From Gammaproteobacteria bacterium (GTDB lineage: Bacteria; Pseudomonadota; Gammaproteobacteria; DSM-16500), in the NCBI GenBank assembly GCA_014132615.1, contig BMAH01000061.1, positions 1 through 46,930 on the forward strand: DNA of 46,930 nt. The letters run 5' to 3'. The notes under the pieces were generated by a model. It saw only the letters and a program-made list of their open reading frames with translations, was not told the DNA's origin and ran no database searches. Of this stretch, positions 39,319 to 46,930 are shown one piece after another (position 1 is the first letter of the stretch; every line of letters begins with the position of its first letter). The position numbers were made by a program, and so were the translations under genes.

Positions 39319-41181
39319 TTATATTGTGTTAGTACTTCGATTAGCTAATCCAGGATGCTCTTCAAAGAATTCATCAATTAAATCTAGTAAATTACGATTA
39401 GGTACTAAATAACTTTCAACTGATCTACCTGATTCCATTTTAGCTCTATTAAATGGTGATGTTCCGTGCTTAGTTAACCATTCTGTAATCGCAGCGGTTT
39501 CATATGTTTTTCCATCTAATAAACATATAGAAGGATTTTGCATAACATCTTGCGTAATAATACAAAGGAATGCCTCTGGAATTACCACCTCTCTTTTCTC
39601 AGACGATGTTACAGCAGGGGGCGAGAAAAGAGTCTGCTTAACTTCACTTAAAACAGGCGTAGATTGTGAAGGTGCGGGTTGTGGAGGTTGTTTTGGCTGT
39701 GGGAACTTCTTAATTTTGCCACTGGAACTATGCAAACTGCAACTCGTAGGACATAAACCCATAATAGAAATATTATCTCTTGCATTCACTTTCACATAAT
39801 TTTCAAGATTAACTAATTCTACCTCATCATTCCTTGATGTAATTTCAGATGAAGCACCCACATTGCGTGCCCGTATGGAGTCTTTAGCGTTTAACTTACA
39901 AGATTGCCCTACATCTCCTCTTATTTTAATTTTATCATTTTGACTAGTAAAATTTGCCCGATTTCCTACACTACCCGTTGATATTACATCTCGCGCAATG
40001 AATACAGCATGACTACCAACATCCGCATCCACTGTAATTCCATAATTTTTACTTTCAATACGGCTATTATCACCAACACTACTTAATTCGATTTGATCAC
40101 GAGCATTAATATGAACATTGTTACCAACTGCGCCGCCTTTTACACCGTAATTTGCGCTTGATAACTTAGTAAAGTCGCCTACGTTCTTAACTTTGATTTC
40201 ATCGCGAGTAGTAATTTCCACTCCAGCACCAATATTAAGAGAAGCTAAACCGTATTGCTGACTTACTAACTTACAATTATTGCCAATGTCACCATAAATT
40301 TCAATTTGATCGCGGGTTTTAACATTTACATTATTAGCTAAGCTGTCAGCATTAAGCCCGTATTGATGACTAGTCAAATTACATAATCGACTAACGTTAC
40401 CCACCTTTATGGCATTACGTACAACAATTTTAGTTTCTTCATCAATATTTTTTGCCGTTAGCCCGTCATACTCACTGCTTATTTGACAAAATTTACCGAT
40501 ATTACCGTTAACGATTATTTCAGCATCAGAAGCAATAACGACCACATCTTCTACATTGCCTTCTATTAATAATTTAGGTGTCTCTCTAGGTACAGAAGGG
40601 GATTTTTTACTTTCTATGCCTGTAGAAAGAATACCATCAACCCACACTTCTTTTTTATCAACAAAAATTTCTTTGCCTGCGTAGTTCACTCCATCAATTT
40701 TTGCTGCAATTTTTCCATCAGGTGATTTATTTTTTCTGCCATTAATGCTAACAAATGAAAACATTCCATTAGAATCTTGCTTTGTTATCCTAAACTTTCC
40801 TCCTCCTAACTCCTCCACTTGATCATCCGTAAATATTCGATTATCGATGTTTACATTTCCAGCTAATTTATTGTTAATCCTAATATCAGCATATGAATAA
40901 CTTCCTGCTGAAAAACTTCCTCCATTCCTGATGGAAATGCAACCTATAGAAACACTTCCAAATGAAGCTTTTATTGATGATGATTGTCTTAACTCTTCAG
41001 AAAGACTAAGATTAATCCTCGCTCCTTCTTTCACATTTCCTTTAATAATTAGTGCACCTTCCGTTAAATTGATTTGCGCACATTCGCCAACATCTCCTTC
41101 GACTATCAAATCTCCTTCGTGCTTTACAATTTCATTCCGTGCAACACCATTAATTACTTTTCTATTTTCCATATAATCCAT
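39319..41181 (-). CDS. U-box protein on a beta-solenoid-like repeat domain
   Basis: A 620-residue orphan. Residues about 533-612 form a U-box, the eukaryote-type E3 ubiquitin ligase fold: IPEAFLCIITQDVMQNP, LDGKTYETAAITEWL, GTSPFNRAKM and LVPNRNLLDLIDEFF match the IPxxFxCPIxxxxMxxPV...GxTYxxxxIxxWL...PNxxLxxLIxxF plan; the usual proline after Cys is isoleucine. Residues about 20-485 are short repeats rich in G, N, D, I and V. They show a period of 35-36 residues: TSHQYGL 270, VSQQYGL 306, SSANYGV 341, ESKNYGI 376; and TRDQIE, TRDEIK, ARDQIE, ARDVIS. This suggests a beta-solenoid, like bactofilin or FapA-type folds. A Pro/Gln linker (494-508) joins the two. Two nearby ATGs (41181, 41172) are possible starts. 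Likely a host-directed ubiquitin ligase; inference. Confidence 0.85.
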   Translation of the reverse strand: MDYMENRKVINGVARNEIVKHEGDLIVEGDVGECAQINLTEGALIIKGNVKEGARINLSLSEELRQSSSIKASFGSVSIGCISIRNGGSFSAGSYSYADIRINNKLAGNVNIDNRIFTDDQVEELGGGKFRITKQDSNGMFSFVSINGRKNKSPDGKIAAKIDGVNYAGKEIFVDKKEVWVDGILSTGIESKKSPSVPRETPKLLIEGNVEDVVVIASDAEIIVNGNIGKFCQISSEYDGLTAKNIDEETKIVVRNAIKVGNVSRLCNLTSHQYGLNADSLANNVNVKTRDQIEIYGDIGNNCKLVSQQYGLASLNIGAGVEITTRDEIKVKNVGDFTKLSSANYGVKGGAVGNNVHINARDQIELSSVGDNSRIESKNYGITVDADVGSHAVFIARDVISTGSVGNRANFTSQNDKIKIRGDVGQSCKLNAKDSIRARNVGASSEITSRNDEVELVNLENYVKVNARDNISIMGLCPTSCSLHSSSGKIKKFPQPKQPPQPAPSQSTPVLSEVKQTLFSPPAVTSSEKREVVIPEAFLCIITQDVMQNPSICLLDGKTYETAAITEWLTKHGTSPFNRAKMESGRSVESYLVPNRNLLDLIDEFFEEHPGLANRSTNTI

Positions 41182-41290
41182 TCCATAAAATTAACGTGAG
41201 GATTATATTTTTATAATAGAAAAGTTAGAACCGGTAGAAACTACCCTAAAAAATAAAAAAATGTGCCTGTAAAAATACAGTATTTCATTC

Positions 41291-42049
41291 TTAAAACAAA
41301 TTTTTAGCAGATACCGCATTTGCTATTTTATCTGGCACATCACTGAATACAGCATCAACACCCCATGCGTATAATTCCCTAGCTCTTTCTACGTCATTCA
41401 CTGTATACGACAATACATTGCGCCCTATTCCTTTAATTTCTTGCACAAAATCTTGAGTAATAATTTCATTATTGACATGCACAGAAACACAGCGTAATGA
41501 TTCACATAACTGTTCCCAATCTGGATTATATTCATGCAGTAACAGTCCTAATAAACAATTAGGCGCATGAGCGCGCAAGAGATGTAGCGTTTCAATTGAA
41601 AAACTTGAAAATAAAATCGTTGATGAAGTATGAGCTAAAAAATCCTGCATTTCTTTTAATACACGTATTACTAATTTTTCTCCACCGTTTGCTAATCCTT
41701 TAATTTCTACATTGGCATTCAAACCACTGACTTCTAAAAATAGAAGCACTGTTTGCAAACTAGGGATTTTTTCTCCAGAAAATTTAGCATCAAACCACCT
41801 GCCTGCATCAAGCGTTGCGAGATAATCATAAGAATAATTTTGTACATCGCCTTTGCCATTGGTTGTTCTCTCTAATAAATCATCATGAAAAATAATCGGT
41901 TTTTCACACGCAGCTGGCATGACATCAAACTCTATCCATTTAATACCAAGCTGCGCCGCTTTAGTAAAAGCAACGAGTGTATTTTCAGGCGCATAAGCAC
42001 TTGCTCCGCGATGTGCAATAACAGGCGGGTTAAAGATAAGTTGTGACAT
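41291..42049 (-). CDS. ugpQ: Glycerophosphodiester phosphodiesterase
   Basis: GDPD-family TIM barrel that hydrolyses glycerophosphodiesters to glycerol-3-phosphate and an alcohol. The 252-residue frame from the ATG at 42049 has the catalytic His13-Arg14 in AHRGAS, metal ligands Glu40 and Asp42 in WIEFDV, and His55-Asp56 in IIFHDD, and ends with the conserved YTVND and GVDAVFSDVPD. No signal peptide, so a cytoplasmic UgpQ-type enzyme rather than periplasmic GlpQ. Six codons upstream, TTG could start the frame but lacks an RBS. The segment MPAACEKPIIF replaces the usual DGxPVV. Confidence 0.9.
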   Translation of the reverse strand: MSQLIFNPPVIAHRGASAYAPENTLVAFTKAAQLGIKWIEFDVMPAACEKPIIFHDDLLERTTNGKGDVQNYSYDYLATLDAGRWFDAKFSGEKIPSLQTVLLFLEVSGLNANVEIKGLANGGEKLVIRVLKEMQDFLAHTSSTILFSSFSIETLHLLRAHAPNCLLGLLLHEYNPDWEQLCESLRCVSVHVNNEIITQDFVQEIKGIGRNVLSYTVNDVERARELYAWGVDAVFSDVPDKIANAVSAKNLF

Positions 42050-42109
42050 AAAAAGGAAAGGCTCCAAACATGTGCTTGTTAACGAGCAACAAGCACATTG
42101 AGATTGATA

Positions 42110-42802
42110 TTAAGATAATTTCTGCGCGACAACCGCAGGCATGGAAGCAACTGTTACCATCGCTTGCAAACTTGTTTTATTTCCTACAGATAAAGGTTGA
42201 GAAGCAGGCATAGCTTCTGCTCTTACCATTGCATTCATGGGCATAGGCGCAATAGGCATCTGAGAAATGAAATTAATTTCATGCAGGTAATATTTTTGAT
42301 CAGGATATAATTTATTTAAATTATCAATCTCCGTTTTAGCTTGTAAATATAAATTATTTCGCAACGCTGTATTAGCATCACGAATTTCTTCATCGCTAGG
42401 AGTGAAATGCACATTATCAATAGCAAAAGTTTCACCAGGTTTGCTAATGGATTTAGCTTTACCGCGTAAATTACCTAACTCTGTTTGTGGTAAACGCGCT
42501 TGCGCTTTCATTTGTATGCTTTCTAAACCTGATCTATCTAATTGGCGATTGAAAGATAAAACATGCCACTCACCCTTATCAGATAATTGATTTAATTTTT
42601 GCGTCACATTGGCTTGAATTTTTTCTATACCTTGATCCGTCACTGCAGCATTAATGCTGACATCGACTAAGGCAGTTTTAGTGGTAATCCATTGTTCAGC
42701 CTGAAGCTGTAACACCACCTTGTTCAAAAGCGGTTCAAGGTTGATATCAGCCCAAGCAGGAATAGAGAAGGCAACCAGAATTAAGAGGAGAAATTTCTTC
42801 AT
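42110..42802 (-). CDS. Periplasmic SIMPL-domain-like protein
   Basis: A 230-residue exported protein. The N-terminus MKKFLLLILVAFSIPAWA is a clear Sec signal peptide with a cleavage site after AWA. The mature part has a duplicated-looking alpha/beta organisation (VDVSINAAVTDQGIEKIQANV, later DANTALRNNLYLQAKTEIDNLN) and a C-terminal part, YYLHEINFIS ... VGNKTSLQAMVTVAS, that resembles the SIMPL (DUF541) domain of periplasmic proteins of unknown role. The similarity is modest. AGGTGA lies just before the ATG and a TAGAAT box further upstream. It is divergent from mfd. Confidence 0.7.
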   Translation of the reverse strand: MKKFLLLILVAFSIPAWADINLEPLLNKVVLQLQAEQWITTKTALVDVSINAAVTDQGIEKIQANVTQKLNQLSDKGEWHVLSFNRQLDRSGLESIQMKAQARLPQTELGNLRGKAKSISKPGETFAIDNVHFTPSDEEIRDANTALRNNLYLQAKTEIDNLNKLYPDQKYYLHEINFISQMPIAPMPMNAMVRAEAMPASQPLSVGNKTSLQAMVTVASMPAVVAQKLS

Positions 42803-42913
42803 AACTCACCTTTAAAATTAATGGTAGAATTATTCTAAGCAAGTTGACAATATTTATCCAATACTAATCTCTGGATGAAAAAATTTTGGAAAATAAGCTT
42901 AATTAGCGTGAGT

Positions 42914-42944
42914 TTGACAAAAAAAGAAACAAACCTGTTAAAAT
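42914..42944 (+). promoter_or_regulatory. Likely mfd promoter
   Basis: A perfect TTGACA at 42914-42919 is followed, 19 bases later, by TAAAAT at 42939-42944 (or TTAAAA one base earlier, spacing 18). The -10 box ends 30 bases before the mfd ATG. Confidence 0.55.
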
Positions 42945-42974
42945 CGCCATCCACCTATTGATGATATAAAAAAT

Positions 42975-45900
42975 ATGACGACAACGACTGTTTTTCAGCC
43001 CGCTTTACCCAAAGCAAATGAAACGTGTATTGCATGGAAAAACCTTCATGGCGCAAGTGTTGCGCTCGCTTTAAGCAATGCAATTAAAGAAGCTAAACGA
43101 CCATTTTTAATCATTGCACCGGATAGTTTATATGTTGCGCATTTGCTTGAGGCATTAACTTTTTTTAATGAAAGCAATCCCGTTTTAGTTTTTCCTGACT
43201 GGGAAACCTTGCCCTACGATCATTTTTCACCTCATCAAGATATTATTTCTGAGCGGTTATCTGCTTTATATCAACTTCCCAATCTTAAGCATGGGGGGCT
43301 TATCACCACTGTCTCAACGCTTATGCATAGATTGCCGCCCAGAAATTATTTAGATGGTCATCACTTTTTATTAAAAATAGGCGATAGATTAAATATTGAT
43401 ATATTACGCACTCGTTTAAATAACGCTGGTTATTACCATACAAATCAAGTGAGAGAACATGGCGAATTTGCCATACGTGGCTCCATCATCGATCTTTTCC
43501 CCATGGGCAGTAAAGCACCGTTTCGCATAGATCTCTTTGATGATGAAGTAGAAACCATACGCCTTTTCTCACCCGAAACGCAGCGAACGTTAGAAAAAGT
43601 AAATGAAATACGTTTACTTCCAGCAAAAGAATTTCCTTTAACAGAAGAAGCAATTGAATTATTTCGCCAAGCTTGGCGCAGTCAATTTAGTGGCAACCCG
43701 CTTAAGTGTCCAATTTACCAAGACATTAGCGAAGGCATTTGCGCACCAGGCATAGAGTATTATTTACCTTTATTTTTTGATAAAACTGCCACTTTATTTG
43801 ATTATCTTCCTACCAATACGCTCATCGTTACTCTAGGTGAAACAAAGCAAAAAGCGCAAGAATTTTGGCAAGAAATTACTAGTCGTTTTGAGCAAGGCTG
43901 CTACGATATATCTAAACCTTTACTTAAACCGCAGATTGGATTTTTAGAAGTATCTGACGTTGAAAAAGCATTAAAACAGCATCAAGAAATTCAAATTAAT
44001 GCTGAGAGTACTTGTGAAACGTATGAATTTATTACTAGCCCTGCGCCTACATTAAATATTAATCACAAAGCCTCTCAACCTTTGGCTCCTTTAAAAGAAT
44101 TTACTATTACTTACGAAGGTAGAATTTTATTTTGCGCAGAAACATTAGGTAGACGCGAAGTCATTTTACAATTATTTCGCAGTGCCCAATTAAATCCTAA
44201 ATATTTTGAATCGTGGCAAGCTTTTTTAGATAGTGAAGTAAAACACGGTATTGTCGTTACACCGTTAGAGGAAGGATTTCAATTAGATTCTCCTAAATTA
44301 ACTGTGCTACCTGAAACTCAGTTATATGGTAAACGCATTATGCAAAGGCGCTTACGCAAGCGTACGCCTCAAGATACAGATGCATTAATTCGCGATTTAA
44401 CTGAATTGCGCATTGATGATCCTGTTGTTCACATAGATCACGGTATAGGACGTTATCGCGGCCTTCAAACGTTAACGATAGGTGATCAAATTGGTGAATT
44501 TTTGTGTTTAGAATATCAGGACCAAGCCAAACTTTACGTACCGGTTGCTTCATTACATTTAATTAGCCGCTATACCGGCGCAGATGAAGATCATACACCT
44601 ATCAATCGTTTAGGCACTGAACAGTGGCAAAAAGCTAAACGTAAAGCTGCGGAAAAAGCAAGAGATGTAGCAGCTGAATTATTAGATCTTTATGCAAAAC
44701 GTGCTGCTCATAAAGGCATTGCTTATGAATTTGCTGAAGAAGCTTACAACACTTTCGCTGCTGCTTTTCCTTTTGAGGAAACGCCTGATCAATTACAAGC
44801 TATAGAACAAGTGTTTGCTGATTTAATGTCTGAAAAACCCATGGATAGAGTGATTTGCGGTGATGTGGGATTTGGAAAAACAGAAGTAGCATTACGCGCT
44901 GCATTTATGGCGGTACAAAATGGCAAACAAGTTGCTTTATTAGTGCCAACAACTTTATTAGCTCAGCAGCATTTTCAAAACTTCCAAGATAGGTTGGCAG
45001 ATTGGCCTATACAAGTTGAAATGTTATCAAGATTTAAAACAAGCAAAGAACAAAAAACTATTTTACAGCGCATAGAAGAAGGTAAAGTCGATATTGTTAT
45101 AGGCACGCATAAATTATTACAAGATGATATTAAGTTTAATGCGCTAGGCTTAGCAATCATCGATGAAGAACATCGATTCGGCGTTAAGCAAAAAGAAAAA
45201 TTAAAAGCATTACGCGCGAATGTCGATATTTTAACACTGACTGCGACACCTATTCCCCGCACTTTAAATATGGCTTTATCGGGTTTACGCGATTTATCTG
45301 TTATTGCCACGCCGCCTGCGCGTCGATTAGCAGTAAAAACATTTGTGCATGAGTATAACAATCAAGTGATACAAGAGGCTATACAACGTGAAATTATGCG
45401 CGGCGGACAAGTCTATTTTTTACATAACGAAGTCACAACCATTAATAAAAAAGCAGAAGAAATTAGTGTGTTAGTGAGAGAAGCTCGCACCAGTGTTGCG
45501 CACGGCCAAATGCACGAACGCGAGTTAGAGCGTGTGATGTCTGAGTTTTATCATAGACATTCTAATGTATTAGTCAGCTCAACGATTATTGAAAGCGGTA
45601 TTGATATACCAACAGCTAATACCATTATTATTAATCGTGCGGATAAATTTGGCATTGCTCAATTACATCAATTACGCGGCCGCGTAGGCCGTTCTCACCA
45701 CCAAGCTTACGCCTACTTACTCGTTCCACCTCGCGATAATATGACAGCAGATGCACTAAAACGCTTAGATGCTATTGCCTCATTAGATGATTTAGGCATA
45801 GGGTTTACACTTGCTACTCACGATTTAGAAATACGCGGTGCCGGAGAAATTTTAGGCGAATCACAAAGCGGCAATATGCAAGAAGTGGGTTTCACTTTAT

Positions 45901-46421
45901 ACATGGATCTCTTATCACGTGCAGTCGATGCATTGAAAGAAGGAAAAGAACCCGATTTTGAAAAATCATTATTACATCAACGCTCTGAAATTGACTTGCG
46001 TGTTACTGCATTAATTCCAGAAGTGTATATGAATGATGTGCAATTGCGTTTGCAATTTTATAAACGCATAGCGAATGCCAAACAAGAAAGTGAATTAGAC
46101 GATATACAAGTAGAATTAATTGATAGATTCGGTTTACTACCTAATCAATTGAAAAATTTATTCGCTATCACTGAATTAAAATTAAAAGCAAATACCTTAG
46201 GTATTTTAAAAATCGAAGCCAATGAAAAAGGGGGCAAAATTGAATTTGATGCACAACCTAGCGTTAAGCCCGAAACGATTATCAAATTGATTCAACATCC
46301 ATCAAGACGATATAAATTAGAAGGACCAACCAAATTACGCTTTGTTTTAGACGAACACAAACCTGAGGAAAGGGTTGGGTTGGTTGAGAAAATTTTGCAA
46401 GAATTGACTGGGGATAGTTGA
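42975..46421 (+). CDS. mfd: Transcription-repair coupling factor
   Basis: Mfd pushes stalled RNA polymerase off damaged DNA and recruits UvrA. The 1148-residue length equals E. coli Mfd. N-terminal UvrB-homology modules (about 1-340, with VFPDWETLPYDHFSPH and IRGSIIDLFPMG) are followed by the RNA-polymerase-interaction domain (VVHIDHGIGRYRGLQ), and the RecG-like translocase with Walker A GDVGFGKTE (Gly629-Thr636, Lys635), DEEHRFGVKQKE, TATPIPRTL, SSTIIESGIDIP and RGRVGRS. The C-terminal D7 domain follows. It works with UvrB, encoded at 22281-24299. Confidence 0.98.
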   Translation: MTTTTVFQPALPKANETCIAWKNLHGASVALALSNAIKEAKRPFLIIAPDSLYVAHLLEALTFFNESNPVLVFPDWETLPYDHFSPHQDIISERLSALYQLPNLKHGGLITTVSTLMHRLPPRNYLDGHHFLLKIGDRLNIDILRTRLNNAGYYHTNQVREHGEFAIRGSIIDLFPMGSKAPFRIDLFDDEVETIRLFSPETQRTLEKVNEIRLLPAKEFPLTEEAIELFRQAWRSQFSGNPLKCPIYQDISEGICAPGIEYYLPLFFDKTATLFDYLPTNTLIVTLGETKQKAQEFWQEITSRFEQGCYDISKPLLKPQIGFLEVSDVEKALKQHQEIQINAESTCETYEFITSPAPTLNINHKASQPLAPLKEFTITYEGRILFCAETLGRREVILQLFRSAQLNPKYFESWQAFLDSEVKHGIVVTPLEEGFQLDSPKLTVLPETQLYGKRIMQRRLRKRTPQDTDALIRDLTELRIDDPVVHIDHGIGRYRGLQTLTIGDQIGEFLCLEYQDQAKLYVPVASLHLISRYTGADEDHTPINRLGTEQWQKAKRKAAEKARDVAAELLDLYAKRAAHKGIAYEFAEEAYNTFAAAFPFEETPDQLQAIEQVFADLMSEKPMDRVICGDVGFGKTEVALRAAFMAVQNGKQVALLVPTTLLAQQHFQNFQDRLADWPIQVEMLSRFKTSKEQKTILQRIEEGKVDIVIGTHKLLQDDIKFNALGLAIIDEEHRFGVKQKEKLKALRANVDILTLTATPIPRTLNMALSGLRDLSVIATPPARRLAVKTFVHEYNNQVIQEAIQREIMRGGQVYFLHNEVTTINKKAEEISVLVREARTSVAHGQMHERELERVMSEFYHRHSNVLVSSTIIESGIDIPTANTIIINRADKFGIAQLHQLRGRVGRSHHQAYAYLLVPPRDNMTADALKRLDAIASLDDLGIGFTLATHDLEIRGAGEILGESQSGNMQEVGFTLYMDLLSRAVDALKEGKEPDFEKSLLHQRSEIDLRVTALIPEVYMNDVQLRLQFYKRIANAKQESELDDIQVELIDRFGLLPNQLKNLFAITELKLKANTLGILKIEANEKGGKIEFDAQPSVKPETIIKLIQHPSRRYKLEGPTKLRFVLDEHKPEERVGLVEKILQELTGDS

Positions 46422-46480
46422 TAACTTACTGAGACCGTCATTTGTCCGGTAAACTGTGATGAATCCTATTGTTTCATGCC

Positions 46481-46609
46481 AGCGCAAGAAGTAAGCTAAG
46501 ACGAACTTAGCAGCTGTCATCCTTGTAGATGTTTAATAATTCGATGACAGAAATCTGCGCTAGCGTCAGCCCTTGTTATCAAGCTAACGCCCAACCTTAC
46601 TTCCGCGCT
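46481..46609. repeat. Nested inverted repeats downstream of mfd
   Basis: Outer arms AGCGCAAGAAGTAAG (46481-46495) and CTTACTTCCGCGCT (46596-46609) match except for one base and one gap. Inside, CTGTCATC (46514-46521) and GATGACAG (46543-46550) form a perfect hairpin. The palindrome GCGCTAGC occurs at 46558-46565. This could terminate mfd transcripts or be a degenerate mobile repeat. Confidence 0.5.
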
Positions 46610-46852
46610 AGCGCCCAACATCGTCATTCCCGCGTGCTTTTGGCGGGGATCTCCCTGGGACTAATTGGTTACTTCAAACAAATTTACTTCATTATCTAAT
46701 TTCGCTAAATAGGATGAGTCTATTTGTTAATCAGCTTTCAGATTCTGTTCCATTGGAAAATTCTAAAAATGCAGAAAGCGCTAAATTGAAGAATTCATAG
46801 TTGACTGGGGAGATCCTCGCCAAAAGCACGCGGAAATGACGAGGTTGGGCGC
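46610..46852. repeat. MITE-like element with about 43-bp terminal inverted repeats
   Basis: Left arm 46611-46655 and right arm 46810-46852 are inverted copies with three mismatches over about 43 bp; the shared core is CCGCGTGCTTTTGGCG. About 155 bp of AT-rich, non-coding DNA lies between. There is no transposase. The core matches the palindrome between rpmI and rplT (GTCATNCCNGCGTGCTTTT), so a repeat family is present in at least two places in this window. Confidence 0.65.
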
Positions 46853-46930
46853 TGGCTGCTAGCCTTACTATAGATAGGGAGTAAGCAATGCATCATGTAA
46901 TCATTACTCTACTCAAGTAACTAACGTAAT

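Larger units (their letters stand above)
46422..46930. other. Non-coding region after mfd, rich in inverted repeats
   Basis: No credible gene is visible in these 509 bases. The region is made of two adjoining repeat units described separately, plus about 75 AT-rich bases at the right edge. Short direct repeats CTAACGCCCAAC (46584-46595) and CTAGCGCCCAAC (46608-46619) occur at the junction of the units. Confidence 0.6.

Noticed and set aside
46422-46930. Insertion sequence remnant with transposase
   Set aside because: No frame of useful length or transposase motif; only inverted repeats.

Overview
This AT-rich window reads as chromosome of a gammaproteobacterium, most likely a host-associated member of Legionellales (Coxiellaceae- or Berkiella-like). 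The basis is the housekeeping gene order (uvrB / tRNA-Val / thrS-infC-rpmI-rplT-pheS-pheT-ihfA-merR / tRNA-Pro; gyrA-cmk-rpsA), together with large lineage-specific proteins carrying eukaryote-like or helical-repeat domains lodged between the conserved genes. The genus cannot be settled from the sequence alone.

Layout. 1-943: 3' part of a FadI-type thiolase. 997-5125: an orphan helical, weakly ankyrin-like protein, a large palindromic repeat, argS, and a leucine-rich-repeat protein. 5188-10274: gyrA-cmk-rpsA, transcribed leftward and closed by a strong intrinsic terminator. 10366-14050: a HEAT-like orphan and fadD. 14134-22188: the translation operon thrS-infC-rpmI-rplT-pheS-pheT-ihfA-merR with tRNA-Pro(GGG) downstream and tRNA-Val(GAC) upstream; infC begins with AUU, and dispersed repeats have entered two of the intergenic gaps. 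22281-25659: divergent uvrB and an aspartate aminotransferase. 25922-31045: an orphan protein, tRNA-Asn(GUU), and the methylcitrate-cycle operon prpBCD. 31136-34394: a possible GT-B glycosyltransferase-like protein and corA. 34634-41181: a 1166-residue protein with a Ulp1/CE-clan cysteine protease core, then cvpA, yhbY and a U-box (E3 ubiquitin ligase-type) protein on a beta-solenoid-like repeat domain. 41291-46421: a GDPD phosphodiesterase, a periplasmic SIMPL-like protein and mfd. 46422-46930: non-coding, built from inverted repeats.

The most interesting signal is the paired host-ubiquitin toolkit within about 6.5 kb. One gene has the exact H-x16-D ... Q-x5-C spacing of Ulp1/SENP proteases between two copies of a helical module. 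The other is a U-box ligase-like protein with an unusual repeat scaffold. With the LRR, ankyrin-like, HEAT-like, GT-B-like and unknown orphan proteins, about seven effector-like genes are scattered singly among housekeeping genes. Secretion and function are inferences. Other oddities are an ArgRS whose HIGH motif reads QVWH, a ribosomal protein L35 about 19 residues longer than usual, and at least two families of palindromic intergenic repeats.
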